From NCBI GenBank assembly GCA_017794945.1, contig CP051239.1:2718692-2782691 (forward strand): a stretch of 64,000 nucleotides of DNA, written 5' to 3'. Under the pieces are notes generated by a model. The model worked only from the letters and a program-made list of their open reading frames with translations. It made no database searches and had not been told where the DNA came from. A program made the position numbers and the translations under genes. This DNA comes from Alcanivorax sp. (GTDB lineage: Bacteria > Pseudomonadota > Gammaproteobacteria > Pseudomonadales > Alcanivoracaceae). This document shows positions 18,161-27,593 of the stretch, in pieces; the first letter of the stretch is position 1, and every line of letters starts with the position of its first letter.

Positions 18161-21100
18161 GCCGGCTCCCCCGGTTCGTGCCATTGGGCGTGCGCGTACA
18201 GCGGCGCGTAGAGCTGCCCGGTCCAGTATTCGAAGGCGCTGAGGTCGCCGTGGCGGGGCGCGAGCAGGGCGTCGAAGTCCGTCCAGGCCCGCGCCAGGGC
18301 CGGCTCTTTTTCCTGTTCGCCGGTGTGCATGAAGCCGGATTCGAACTGCTTGCGGGCCTCGTATTCGCCGTTGTCCTTCTCCTCCCCCTTGAGCCAGGCG
18401 AACGCGGTGGCGCAGGCGATGGGCAGCGGCTCACACAGGGCCTGGCGCCAGGCCTGGCCGATGCGGTCCAGGTGCTGCTGGGCGGCGTCGCGGGCCAGCG
18501 GCGGCAGGGTCAGGCGGCCGTCCTGGCCCTGAAGGTGCGTGGTCAGCGGGTGGCCGGCGGCGCAGGCGGCCAGGTGCAGGGTCCACTCCGGGGTGACCTT
18601 GTCGAAGCGGTCCTTAAGGCGGCCGGTGTGCAGCACCAGCCGCCGCGGGTCGGCGTTGCTGCCGCGCAGGTCGGTGAGCCAGTCCTCGATCAGCAGCGGC
18701 CCCGCCTGCAGGCGGATTTCCTGCTGCGCCCGCCGTTCCCCGCATTCGGCCAGCAGGGCGAAGTACTGCTCCAGCGGCTGGGACAGCGGCATCAACAGGC
18801 TGTCGCGGCTGCCTTCGGTGAACGGCGCCAGGGGCAGGTCGCCGCTGCCGGCGAGCCGGTCCAGGCCGGCGGCCATGGCGGCGCCGGCCTGGTCGGGGCC
18901 GGCGCGCAGGGCCTCGCTGAGCAGTTGATCCTGCAGCTGGAAGCGTTGCAGGCCGTCGAAGGCGAATGGCTCGGTGTCGTCCAGCACGCGGCGCTCCTGT
19001 CGGAGCCGGGCTTTCAGACGGTGCTCGAAAAAGTGCGCCACAGGCTGCTTGAGAAAGCGGCCCAGGGCGGCGCAGGTGACCGGCTCGCCGGTTTCCAGCG
19101 GCGCCAGCGGCTGTTCATTGCGCGCCTGGGGCGCGTTGCCCTGGTGCAGGGCGCGCCATTCGTTGGCGTAGGTGTGCAGCCGGTCATCGTCGGCGTCGAA
19201 ATAGTCCGGGCTGAACGGCTGCAGCGGGTGCGCCACGGTCAGGGCGTCCACCGGTTCGCCCCGGTCCACGCGCCAGCGCTGGTTGATGTGGTCGCGCAGT
19301 TGCGCCACCAGCACCGAGGGCGGGCGTTCGCTGTTGTCGCGCACGTTGCGGCCGGTCCAGCTGATGTAGAGGCTGTCGCGGGCGCTGAGCAGCGCTTCCA
19401 GGAACAGGTAGCGGTCGTCGTCGCGGCGCGAGCGGTCGCCGGGCCGGTAGTTGCCCCACTGGCGCATCAGGTCGAAATCCATGGGCTGCTGCTGGCGCGG
19501 GTAGTCGCCGTCCTTCATGCCCAGCAGGCACACATGGCGGAATGGGATGGCGCGCATCGGCATCAGCGTGCAGAAGTTGATTCGCCCGGCCATGAAGCGC
19601 TGCGACAGGCTTTCCGCGTTGAGGGCGTCGAGCAGCGGCCGGCGCGCCACGGTGAGCGGCAGCGGGCTGTCGAAATCCGCTTCGTCGCAGGCGGCGATCC
19701 AGTCGTTGAGGGCGTCGCGCAGGCCCGCGTCCAGGTTCTGGTCCGCTTCGTCCACGGGCAGGAACAGATCGTCGAGCAGGGCGGTGAAGCGCTCTCGCCA
19801 GTCGCGGGCGCCGCCGTCACGGCGGCATTGGCGCCAGTGGTGTTCCAGGGTGTCGAGCAGGCGCGCCAGGCGCCCGGCCAGCTCGGCGCCCAGGCCGGCC
19901 ACTTCGTCCAGCGGCTCGATGCCCATCCAGGCCGGGCCGTCGCCGAGCAGGTAGCCGGCCAGCATGCGTTTCAGGCCGAACGCCCAGCTGTTCTGTTCGA
20001 AGCCGGGCACGTCCAGGGTCTGCCGCTGCTCGCTGTTCAACCCCCAGCGGATGCGCGCCTGGTCGATCCAGCGGGCAAGCTGCGGCAGGTCGCTCTCGTC
20101 GATGCCGAAGCGCTCACGCACCGCCGGCACGTCCAGCAGGTCGAGGATGTCGGTGGCGGTGAAGCGCCACTGCGGCAGATGCAGCAGCGACTCGATCGCC
20201 TGGGCCAGCGGCGAGGCGGCGCCGGCACTGCGGTCGCTGAGCGTGTAGGGCAGGTAGCGCGCGTCGCCCGGATCCAGGCGGCCGAACACGGCGTCGATGT
20301 GCGGGGCATAGGCTTCGATGTCCGGCACCATGACGATCACGTCGCGGGGCTGCAGGTCCGGGTCGGCGCTGAAGCGGTCGAGCAGCTCGTCCTGCAGTAT
20401 CTCCACCTCCCGCTGGGCGCTGTGGCCGATGCGGAAGCGTAGAGAGCCGTCAGCGTGAGAAGAGCCGTCGGCTTGCAGCGGCGGCCGCTGATCCGGCGAC
20501 GGCAGCGGCTCCAGGTCGAGAATGTCCTGCTGCAGCCGTTGCAGCAGGGTGCGCGGTTCCAGGTTCTCAAACAGATCGATCTGATTCTGAAAGGCGCTGC
20601 GGTAGCTGTCCGGGTCGTCGTGGTCGTAGAGCAGGCCGATAAAATCGCGGCCCTGCTTGCCCCAGGCGGCCAGCAGCGGATTGACCGGGTTGTCCGGCAA
20701 CGCGGTCAGGTGACGTTTGCGGTTGTCGAGCTGACGGCGCAGCAGCTGTTTGTCCTCGACGATGTCGGCCCAGTAATGCTGGCAGGGGTTCTGCACCAGC
20801 ATCAGGATCTGGCAGTGGCGGCTGAGCGCCGCCAGGGCTTCCAGTGCCTGCTGGGGCAGGGCGCTGATGCCGAAAATGATCAGCCGGCGCGGCAGCCCCG
20901 CCGGCGGCGTATCCTGTTGCAGAGTGTCCTGTTGCAGGGTGTCGACGAAGGCCCGGTGAATGGCGCTGCGGCTGAGCCCCTGTTTGTCCGCCTCCATGTC
21001 CGCGAGCAGGGCGCGCCACAAATGCGCCTGCCACAGCTGGCTGGCGGGGAAGTCGTCGAAGCGGTCGCGGTCCTCGGCGCGGCGCAGCCGGTCGTCGCCC

Positions 21101-21564
21101 CGTTCCCAGTCCGCCAGCCAGTCGGCCCGGTAGACCTGGTAGGCGTCGAACAGATCCGCCAGCCGTTCCGCCAACTGGTGGCGTTTGCGGCCGTCCACGT
21201 CGTCGGCCAGGAAGTGGCGCAGCGGACCGAAATGGGGGGCGTCGAGCAGGGTGGGCAGCAGCCGGTACAGGCGCCACAGCAGCCGCGACTTGTCGAACGG
21301 CGAGGTGCGTGGCACCCGGTCTTCACCGAGCGCGGTGCGGTAGGCGCTCCACAGAAAGCGGGCAGGCATCTGGAACTGGAAACCGGCGCTGATGCCCAGC
21401 GCCCCGGCCAGCTGCAGTTTCAGCCACTGGGCCATGCCGTTGGACTGGACCAGGAAGATCTCCTCGTCCAGCGGCGCCAGCGGGTGTTGCCGCAGCCAGT
21501 CCGCCACCAGCTCGGTGAGCGTCTCCAGCCGGTTGCCGTGCAACACCATGAAACCGTTGTCCAT
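18157..21564 (-). CDS. recC: Exonuclease V subunit RecC, Chi recognition
   Basis: This is a 1135-residue RecC, starting MDNGFMVLHGNRLETLTELV with AGGGGAAGG eight bases before the ATG at 21564. The frame is open far upstream, but those residues are low-complexity GC noise. RecC resembles an inactive helicase-nuclease and scans for Chi. No ptrA gene lies between recC and recB, unlike E. coli. All three genes overlap by a few bases, so stoichiometric coupling is likely. Confidence 0.96.
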   Translation of the reverse strand: MDNGFMVLHGNRLETLTELVADWLRQHPLAPLDEEIFLVQSNGMAQWLKLQLAGALGISAGFQFQMPARFLWSAYRTALGEDRVPRTSPFDKSRLLWRLYRLLPTLLDAPHFGPLRHFLADDVDGRKRHQLAERLADLFDAYQVYRADWLADWERGDDRLRRAEDRDRFDDFPASQLWQAHLWRALLADMEADKQGLSRSAIHRAFVDTLQQDTLQQDTPPAGLPRRLIIFGISALPQQALEALAALSRHCQILMLVQNPCQHYWADIVEDKQLLRRQLDNRKRHLTALPDNPVNPLLAAWGKQGRDFIGLLYDHDDPDSYRSAFQNQIDLFENLEPRTLLQRLQQDILDLEPLPSPDQRPPLQADGSSHADGSLRFRIGHSAQREVEILQDELLDRFSADPDLQPRDVIVMVPDIEAYAPHIDAVFGRLDPGDARYLPYTLSDRSAGAASPLAQAIESLLHLPQWRFTATDILDLLDVPAVRERFGIDESDLPQLARWIDQARIRWGLNSEQRQTLDVPGFEQNSWAFGLKRMLAGYLLGDGPAWMGIEPLDEVAGLGAELAGRLARLLDTLEHHWRQCRRDGGARDWRERFTALLDDLFLPVDEADQNLDAGLRDALNDWIAACDEADFDSPLPLTVARRPLLDALNAESLSQRFMAGRINFCTLMPMRAIPFRHVCLLGMKDGDYPRQQQPMDFDLMRQWGNYRPGDRSRRDDDRYLFLEALLSARDSLYISWTGRNVRDNSERPPSVLVAQLRDHINQRWRVDRGEPVDALTVAHPLQPFSPDYFDADDDRLHTYANEWRALHQGNAPQARNEQPLAPLETGEPVTCAALGRFLKQPVAHFFEHRLKARLRQERRVLDDTEPFAFDGLQRFQLQDQLLSEALRAGPDQAGAAMAAGLDRLAGSGDLPLAPFTEGSRDSLLMPLSQPLEQYFALLAECGERRAQQEIRLQAGPLLIEDWLTDLRGSNADPRRLVLHTGRLKDRFDKVTPEWTLHLAACAAGHPLTTHLQGQDGRLTLPPLARDAAQQHLDRIGQAWRQALCEPLPIACATAFAWLKGEEKDNGEYEARKQFESGFMHTGEQEKEPALARAWTDFDALLAPRHGDLSAFEYWTGQLYAPLYAHAQWHEPGEPA

Positions 21565-21665
21565 CGCCGCCTTCCCCTGAGCATCCCGTATCGACGGCCC
21601 GGGCGGGCCGCCCGCCAAGCCTAAGCGACTCACCCGCAAAGAAAAAGCGCCGGCGGCCCGACCGG

Positions 21666-22325
21666 TTACATAACGCTCAGCCACCACTGCGGCGGCGTCG
21701 CCGCGGGCGCCGGCAGCGGCGGTGCGTCGGCGCTGAAAAAGACCGGATACAGCAGCGCCAGCAGCAGCACCGCCATCGCCCGGTTGAAATGGCGGAGCCG
21801 GCGCCCCTGGTGCAGCCGTGCCTTGAGTACCACCCCGCCCAGGTTCCAGGCGCTGATCAGCGGCAATCCGACCAGCAGATAACACAGGGCTACTAACGCC
21901 ACGTCGGCGACGAACCGGGACGGCTCGGTGAAGGTGGCCAGGGCGGTGAGCATCATCATCCAGGCTTTGGGATTGACCGCCTGGAACAGGGCCGCCTGGC
22001 TAAACGTCAGCGGCCGGGCGGCGCGCTGATCCCCGGGCCGGGTCCGGGCACTGGCGAGCCGCCAGGCCAGCGTCAGCAGAAACCCGGCGCCGATCAGCCG
22101 CAGCCCCCAGTTCAGGGCCGGGTAGTGGGCCAGCAGCCCGCCCAGCCCCAGGGCCAGGCTCCACAGCAGGGCCTGACAGCCGAACGCGATGCCCAGCAGG
22201 TGGGGCAGGCAGGGCCGCCAGCCGACGTTGGCGCCGGCGGCCATCAACATCAGGTTATTGGGGCCGGGGGTGCCGCTCATCACGGCGACGAAACCGATCA
22301 GTGGGAGAAGGTGTTCCAGGGTCAT
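21666..22325 (-). CDS. LysE/RhtB-family exporter
   Basis: This 219-residue integral membrane protein has about six hydrophobic segments. The family signature is near the N-terminus: MTLEHLLPLIGFVAVMSGTP followed by GPNNLMLMAAGANVG. LysE/RhtB proteins export amino acids or related small molecules. It is transcribed divergently from the MocR-type regulator at 22488, which may control it. The substrate cannot be told from sequence. Confidence 0.9.
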   Translation of the reverse strand: MTLEHLLPLIGFVAVMSGTPGPNNLMLMAAGANVGWRPCLPHLLGIAFGCQALLWSLALGLGGLLAHYPALNWGLRLIGAGFLLTLAWRLASARTRPGDQRAARPLTFSQAALFQAVNPKAWMMMLTALATFTEPSRFVADVALVALCYLLVGLPLISAWNLGGVVLKARLHQGRRLRHFNRAMAVLLLALLYPVFFSADAPPLPAPAATPPQWWLSVM

Positions 22326-22335
22326 GCGTGGGCTC

Positions 22336-22353
22336 CTGATCCAGAGGGATCAG
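22336..22353. promoter_or_regulatory. Inverted repeat in the lysE-like leader
   Basis: CTGATCC-AGAG-GGATCAG is a perfect 7-base inverted repeat, 11 bases upstream of the exporter start codon. It could be a regulator-binding site or an RNA hairpin that blocks ribosome access. There is no direct evidence for either. Confidence 0.4.
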
Positions 22354-22487
22354 GTTAGGTGGACACCCTGAGTCAATACAGATATAAAAAGTAGAAATTG
22401 AACCGGTACAGATTGTTGTGAGGGAGAACTGTGCCGTTCGATTTCACGGCAACTGTGCTGGCAATGAAGTGATGAGGGACGGCGGTC

Positions 22488-23897
22488 ATGGGATACCCGA
22501 ACAAGCGCTACGAGCAACTGGCGGACCAGCTGCAGACGCTGATCCGCGATCAGGTCTATCCGGTGGGCAGCCGCTTGCCAGGGGTGCGCAAGCTCGGCGA
22601 GCAGCATGGCGTGAGCGTGGCCACGGTGGTGAGCGCCTGCCGGGAGCTGGAGCAGCGCGGTGTGTTGGAGGCGCGGCCGCGATCAGGGTTTTTCGTGTGT
22701 CCGCCGCTGGCCCGGCGGGACGCGCCCAGCCTGCCCCGCGCCGGCCGCCGCCCGCGCCCGGTGACCGGCCAGGAGCGGGTGCTGCGCATGGTGCAGGCGG
22801 TTAACGATCCGGCGGTGGTGAACCTGGGGGCGGCGGTGGCGGACCCGGATTTCCAGCCGGTGGCGCATATGGAGCGGGCCTTCCGCACCGTGCTGCGCGA
22901 ACAGCGTCGCCGCTGCGTGGGCTATGAGTTTCCGCCCGGGGCGCCGGAGTTGCGCGCCGGCCTGGCCCGCCGGCTGGCGGCGTTGCGCTGCCCGGTGTCC
23001 CCGGATCAGGTGCTGATCACCAACAGCTGCCAGGAGTCCGTCGCCATCGCCCTGCGCATGCTGACCCGGCCGGGGGACACCGTGGCCATTGAGTCGCCCA
23101 CCTACTACGGCCTGCTGCAGGTGATCGAATCCCTCGGCCTCAAGGCCCTGGAGATCCCCACCGACCCGATCCAGGGCCTGTCCCTGGAGGCGCTCACGCT
23201 GGCGTTGGAGCGCTGGCCGGTGGCCGCCTGCGTGATGGTGCCGAACTTCTCGAATCCGCTGGGCACGCGCATGCCGGACAGCCGCAAACAGGCGCTGCTG
23301 CGTCTGCTGACGGACCACGACGTGCCGCTGGTGGAGGATGACATCTACGGTGACCTGCCGCTCAGCGGCACGCGTCCGCTGCCGATCAAGGCCTGGGACC
23401 GGGACGGCCTGGTGTACTACTGCTCGTCGTGCTCGAAGACCTTGTCGGCGGGGATGCGCGTGGGCTGGCTGGTGCCCGGGCGGGATTTTCAACGGGCGCA
23501 GTATCTGCAGTTCATCAATACGGTGTCGGTGGCCACGCCGTCACAACTGGCGCTGGCGCATTTCCTGGAAAAGGGTCACTACGACCGTTATCTGCGGCGG
23601 GTGAGAAGCCTGCACGCCAAGGCGGTGGCGCGCATGACCGACCGGGTCACCGAACTGTTTCCCACGGAGACCCGGGTCAGCCGGCCCGAGGGCGGTTTCG
23701 TACTGTGGCTGGAACTGCCCGGCCGGGTGAATACCACCGAGCTGGCGGAGCGGGCCCTGGACGCGGGTGTGAACTTCGCGCCGGGGGCGCTGTTTTCCGC
23801 CTCCGGCAAGTTCGATCACTGTTTGCGTTTGAATTGCGCGGTGCGCTGGGACAACCGGGTGGAGCGGGCGCTGGCGCGGCTGGCCGCGCTGCTTTGA
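22488..23897 (+). CDS. MocR/PdxR-family GntR-aminotransferase regulator
   Basis: This 469-residue protein has an N-terminal GntR winged helix (about residues 8-75, with VGSRLPGVRKLGEQHGVSVA) fused to a fold-type I aminotransferase domain. The PLP-binding lysine lies in YYCSSCSKTLSAGMRVGW. MocR proteins sense amines or PLP derivatives and often control a divergent neighbour, here the LysE-type exporter across a 162-base gap. The aminotransferase part usually lacks real catalytic turnover in this family. Confidence 0.9.
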   Translation: MGYPNKRYEQLADQLQTLIRDQVYPVGSRLPGVRKLGEQHGVSVATVVSACRELEQRGVLEARPRSGFFVCPPLARRDAPSLPRAGRRPRPVTGQERVLRMVQAVNDPAVVNLGAAVADPDFQPVAHMERAFRTVLREQRRRCVGYEFPPGAPELRAGLARRLAALRCPVSPDQVLITNSCQESVAIALRMLTRPGDTVAIESPTYYGLLQVIESLGLKALEIPTDPIQGLSLEALTLALERWPVAACVMVPNFSNPLGTRMPDSRKQALLRLLTDHDVPLVEDDIYGDLPLSGTRPLPIKAWDRDGLVYYCSSCSKTLSAGMRVGWLVPGRDFQRAQYLQFINTVSVATPSQLALAHFLEKGHYDRYLRRVRSLHAKAVARMTDRVTELFPTETRVSRPEGGFVLWLELPGRVNTTELAERALDAGVNFAPGALFSASGKFDHCLRLNCAVRWDNRVERALARLAALL

Positions 23898-23936
23898 ACG
23901 CCGACCGGCCGCCGCCGCGCCTGACGGGCCGCGTTC

Positions 23937-25292
23937 CTAGTCTTCCATGGCCGCCAGCTCGTCATCGAAGAAGAACTTGTCTTCGCCGAACGCCGGCTCC
24001 AGGTGGTTGAGCCAGGTGGCGTCCTCGTTGTACTTGGCGAAGAACGGGCGCTGTACCCAGTCCGGGTTGCGGCCCTGGATCAGGCGCAGCACGAACACCT
24101 TCTCGCCGGCGACTTCGGTGACGCCCTGGATTTCCACCTTGCCCGGGTGGCTGGACATGCTCGGGCCACGGGCGGTGCGCGCCAGGCCGGAGACCTGCTT
24201 CATGGCGTCGCGGTAGATATTCCAGGCGCGGGCCAGCGGCACTTCGAAGTAGCGGCGCGCGCCGGTGTCCCGTTCCACGAACATGTAGTAGGGGACGATG
24301 CCCAGCTCCACCTGGGTCTGCCACAGGCGCGCCCAGTCGTCGGCGTTGTCGTTGATGTGGGCGAGCAGCGGGCCCTGGGCGCGGATCTGGGCGCCGGTTT
24401 CGCGTACCCGGGCGATCGCTTCCCGGGCGATGGCCGGCTCCAGCTCGCGCCAGTGGTTGTAGTGGGCCATCAGCGCCAGGTGCTTGCCGGCGGCCTGCAC
24501 TTCACGGAACAGGTCGAGCAGGTCGTCGGCGTCCTTGTCGGAGATCACCCGCTGGGGCCAGAAGGTGAGCGCCTTGGAGCCGATGCGGATGGTGCGGATC
24601 TGCTCCAGCTCCAGCAGCGGTTCGATGTGGGCGCGCAGGTTCTTGGTCTTCATTACCAGCGGATCGCCGCCGGTGATCAGGATGTCGGTGATCTCCGGGT
24701 GCGCCTGCACATAGCGCTTGAGCTGGCCGGCTTCCTTGGTGGCGATCTTGAGATCGTTATCGCCGATGAACTGCGCCCAGCGGAAACAGAAGGTGCAGTA
24801 GCTGTGGCACACCTGGCCCTGGCTGGGGAAAAACAGCACCGTCTCGTTGTACTTGTGCTGAATGCCGTCGATCTTTTCGCCGTCCACTTCCGGAATGTTG
24901 TGTTCCATCTGCCCGGCGGGGTGCGGGTTGAGGGCCTCGCGGACCTCGGCCACGGCGGCGTCGATCTCCGCCTTGTCGCCGCCGCGCATGGCGTCGGCCA
25001 CCTTGTCGAAGTGTTCCGGTGCGAGCATGCCTTTCTGCGGAAAGGTGAGCTGGTAGATCGGGTCGTCGGGCACCTTGTCCCAGTCGATCAGTTCCTCGAT
25101 CACGTATTCGTTGACGCGGAACGGCAGCACGTTGGCCACCACGCGCATGGCGAAACGGGCGTCATCGTCGAGGCGCTGCAATTGTTCGATTTTGTCCAAC
25201 TGGCGTGCGGTGAACACCTTGAAGCGGCGCGGCTCCTGGGTGGCCGGCTCCTGATGTTCACGCAGCGGAATAACCGTATTGGCTTCTGACAT
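23937..25292 (-). CDS. KamA-like lysine 2,3-aminomutase family radical SAM enzyme
   Basis: This is a 451-residue radical SAM protein with cluster motif CHSYCTFCFR (C-x3-C-x2-C), an ITGGDPLVMKTKNL segment and a likely PLP lysine in SSHPGKVEIQG. The closest named activity is lysine 2,3-aminomutase (L-lysine to L-beta-lysine). It is about 100 residues longer than EpmB, the efp-linked version, and no efp gene is near, so EpmB is unlikely. No beta-lysine acetyltransferase (ablB) lies next to it, so the physiological product is open. Monocistronic on the minus strand. Confidence 0.85.
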   Translation of the reverse strand: MSEANTVIPLREHQEPATQEPRRFKVFTARQLDKIEQLQRLDDDARFAMRVVANVLPFRVNEYVIEELIDWDKVPDDPIYQLTFPQKGMLAPEHFDKVADAMRGGDKAEIDAAVAEVREALNPHPAGQMEHNIPEVDGEKIDGIQHKYNETVLFFPSQGQVCHSYCTFCFRWAQFIGDNDLKIATKEAGQLKRYVQAHPEITDILITGGDPLVMKTKNLRAHIEPLLELEQIRTIRIGSKALTFWPQRVISDKDADDLLDLFREVQAAGKHLALMAHYNHWRELEPAIAREAIARVRETGAQIRAQGPLLAHINDNADDWARLWQTQVELGIVPYYMFVERDTGARRYFEVPLARAWNIYRDAMKQVSGLARTARGPSMSSHPGKVEIQGVTEVAGEKVFVLRLIQGRNPDWVQRPFFAKYNEDATWLNHLEPAFGEDKFFFDDELAAMED

Positions 25293-25603
25293 GGTTTTCG
25301 CTCCTGATCATGCGCCGACGGCGACAAGGGGCGCGCCGGTACACTGGCCGCTTCAACCAGCGTGGTTCATGTTATATCTGTCTGCGTCGGGGGCTGACCC
25401 CATGGCCTTTTGGGCCGGATAAGTACCCCTGCGGGCCGAAAGGGCCAGGGGCGGCGCGTCGTTAACGCGGCGGGTGTAAAGCGGCGCTATGGTATGCGTT
25501 TGCGCGGCCGAGCGCAAAACGGCGCCGCCGGGGACGGATGCGCGGCGGCCCTGGTGTATGCTGGGCCGCGTGCGGACGGGGAATCAATCGCAAGGGAGAG
25601 AGC
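25293..25603. other. Divergent intergenic region kamA / cardiolipin synthase
   Basis: These 311 bases between divergent genes contain no convincing ORF. I see two hairpins: GGCC-TTTTG-GGCC near 25403, and TTTGCGC-GGCCGA-GCGCAAA at about 25498-25517. An extended -10-like TGTATGCT lies near 25556 for the cardiolipin synthase gene. Function of the hairpins is unknown. Confidence 0.4.
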
Positions 25604-27058
25604 ATGCAGGAATGGGTCGCCGGCGCGGCGTCGCTCGTGGAGTGGCTGATCGCCTGGCTACAGGTGTTCTGGCCCGCCATCGTCGCCACCGCCGGCGTGG
25701 TCGCGGCGGTCTGGGTGACGCTGCATGTGGCGCAGCACAAACGGGATGCCCGCGCCGCCGCGGCCTGGACCGGCCTGGTATGGCTGGTGCCGCTGGTCGG
25801 CGCCCTGCTGTATCTGCTGTTGGGGGTGAACCGCATACAGCGGCGCGCCCGCCAGCTCACCGGCGGCGGCGCCATTGATGCCGCCCTGAGCGCCGGCCGG
25901 GATCAGGGTACGCCGCTGCAATCCGACCGCCTGCGGGTGCTGGCGCGGCTGGTGGGGCGTCTCACCGGCCTGCCGCTTACCGGCGGTAACCGGGTCACGC
26001 TGCTGGAGGCCGGGCCGGCCCTGGCGGCGATGATCCAGGCGGTGGACCAGGCCCGTGACAGTGTGTTGCTGGCCACCTATATCTTCGGCAACGACGCCGC
26101 TGGCAAGCCGCTGGCGGAGGCCCTGGAGCGGGCGGTGGCGCGCGGCGTGACCGTGCGGGTGCTGGTGGACGGCGTCGGCGCGCTCTATTCGCTGCCGCCG
26201 ATCACCCTGCGCCTGCGCCGCCGGGGCGTGCGCGTGGAGCGCTTTCTGCACTCCATCGCCCCCTGGCGAATGCCTTACCTGAACCTGCGCAACCACCGCA
26301 AACTGATGGTGGTGGACCGCTGCATCGGCTTCACCGGGGGCATGAACATCCGCGCCGGCTACCTGCGCGAGCCGGCGCACATGCAGGACCTGCACGCCCG
26401 GGTGGAGGGGCCCGCAGTGGTGCATCTGCTGCGCAGCTTCGTCGCCGACTGGGCGTTCACCTGCGGCGAGACCCTGGATGACAACTACCTGGGCGCCCTG
26501 GAAGCGGGCGACACCCTGGCGCGCGGCATCAATGCCGGCCCGGACGCGGATTTCGACAAACGCCGGCTGACATTGCTGGCGGCGATCGGCGCCGCCGAGC
26601 ACGAAGTGCGCATCGTCACGCCGTATTTCGTGCCCGACCAGACCCTGCTGGCGAGCCTGCAGCTGGCGTTGCTGAAAGGGGTGCGGGTGAACATCGTGGT
26701 GCCGCAAAAGAACAACCTGCGGCTGGTGCAGTGGGCCAGCCTGCACGCGCTTCGCTGGCTGGTGCGCGAAGGCGCGGAGCTGCATTTCTCGGCGCCGCCG
26801 TTCGATCACACCAAGCTGATGACGGTGGACGGCCACTGGGTGCTGCTGGGCTCGGGCAACTGGGACGCGCGCAGCCTTCGCCTTAACTTCGAATTCGATA
26901 TGGAATGTTATGATGACCCCCTGGCGGAGCAGGCCAACGATTTGATCGACCGCCGCCTGCGCGGCGCGCGCCGGGTCGGCGAAGCGGAGTTCCGTGCCAT
27001 GGGCCGCTGGCGCCACGTGCGCAATGCGCTGGCGCACCTGTTCGAGCCCTATCTATAA
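25604..27058 (+). CDS. cls: Cardiolipin synthase (PLD superfamily)
   Basis: This 484-residue inner-membrane enzyme makes cardiolipin from phosphatidylglycerol. Two N-terminal membrane helices form a PLDc_N region (about residues 15-75). Two HKD catalytic motifs follow: NLRNHRKLMVVDRCIGFTGG and FDHTKLMTVDGHWVLLGSGN. ATG 25604 is preceded by AAGGGAG seven bases upstream and begins directly before the first membrane helix, whereas the frame open to 25538 adds only noise. Normal length for ClsA. Confidence 0.94.
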   Translation: MQEWVAGAASLVEWLIAWLQVFWPAIVATAGVVAAVWVTLHVAQHKRDARAAAAWTGLVWLVPLVGALLYLLLGVNRIQRRARQLTGGGAIDAALSAGRDQGTPLQSDRLRVLARLVGRLTGLPLTGGNRVTLLEAGPALAAMIQAVDQARDSVLLATYIFGNDAAGKPLAEALERAVARGVTVRVLVDGVGALYSLPPITLRLRRRGVRVERFLHSIAPWRMPYLNLRNHRKLMVVDRCIGFTGGMNIRAGYLREPAHMQDLHARVEGPAVVHLLRSFVADWAFTCGETLDDNYLGALEAGDTLARGINAGPDADFDKRRLTLLAAIGAAEHEVRIVTPYFVPDQTLLASLQLALLKGVRVNIVVPQKNNLRLVQWASLHALRWLVREGAELHFSAPPFDHTKLMTVDGHWVLLGSGNWDARSLRLNFEFDMECYDDPLAEQANDLIDRRLRGARRVGEAEFRAMGRWRHVRNALAHLFEPYL

Positions 27059-27084
27059 CCCTTTTCTGGCAGTGAGGATGTTGC

Positions 27085-27576
27085 ATGCGTTTGCCCCGCG
27101 ACCCGGAGCTTCCGGCCGGTTTGAAAACCCTGTCCCGATTGCAGTTCATCCACGGCTTCGTGGTGGTGGCGGTGGCCACGGCGATCTGGCTGCCGTCGCC
27201 GACGGTGGCGCAATCCTGGGTAACGCTGGTGGCGTTGCTGGCGGCACTGCACGTGCTGCTGCAGGTGGGGCTCTATACGGGGTCGGCGCTGGCGCGGGAG
27301 GATGCCGGCCTGGTACCGATGGCGGCGTTGCTGCTGGTGGCCGCTTGTGCCACGCCGTTTCTGCCGGCCTGGGCGTCCACGCCGCTGATGGCGGTGGCGG
27401 TGATGCTGCTGTTTCTGATGGAGAAGGTGGGCGCGGTCCGCGAACACTGGCCCCAGGCCTGGCTACGCGGGCGCAAACAGCATATGCAGTTTCTGATGGT
27501 GTCGCTGGGCAGTGTGGGTTTCTGGCTGATCAGCCAGGACAATCAGGCGCTGATAAAGGCGGCGACCGGCGGATAG
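27085..27576 (+). CDS. Hypothetical integral membrane protein
   Basis: The product has 163 residues and about five hydrophobic segments, for example FIHGFVVVAVATAIWLP and MAALLLVAACATPFLPAW. I do not recognise a family. It lies 26 bases after the cardiolipin synthase gene on the same strand, so co-transcription is likely and an envelope role is possible. GTGAGGATGTTGC precedes the ATG. Confidence 0.65.
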   Translation: MRLPRDPELPAGLKTLSRLQFIHGFVVVAVATAIWLPSPTVAQSWVTLVALLAALHVLLQVGLYTGSALAREDAGLVPMAALLLVAACATPFLPAWASTPLMAVAVMLLFLMEKVGAVREHWPQAWLRGRKQHMQFLMVSLGSVGFWLISQDNQALIKAATGG

Positions 27577-27593
27577 CGCCGGCCGCCGTGGCG

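Noticed and set aside
21565..21885. N-terminal extension of recC to 21885
   Set aside because: Residues are low-complexity Gly/Ala/Arg and the conserved RecC start MDNGFMVLHGN with a good ribosome binding site is at 21564.
23937..25292. KamA-like gene as EpmB (EF-P lysine modification)
   Set aside because: It is about 100 residues longer than EpmB and has no efp gene beside it.
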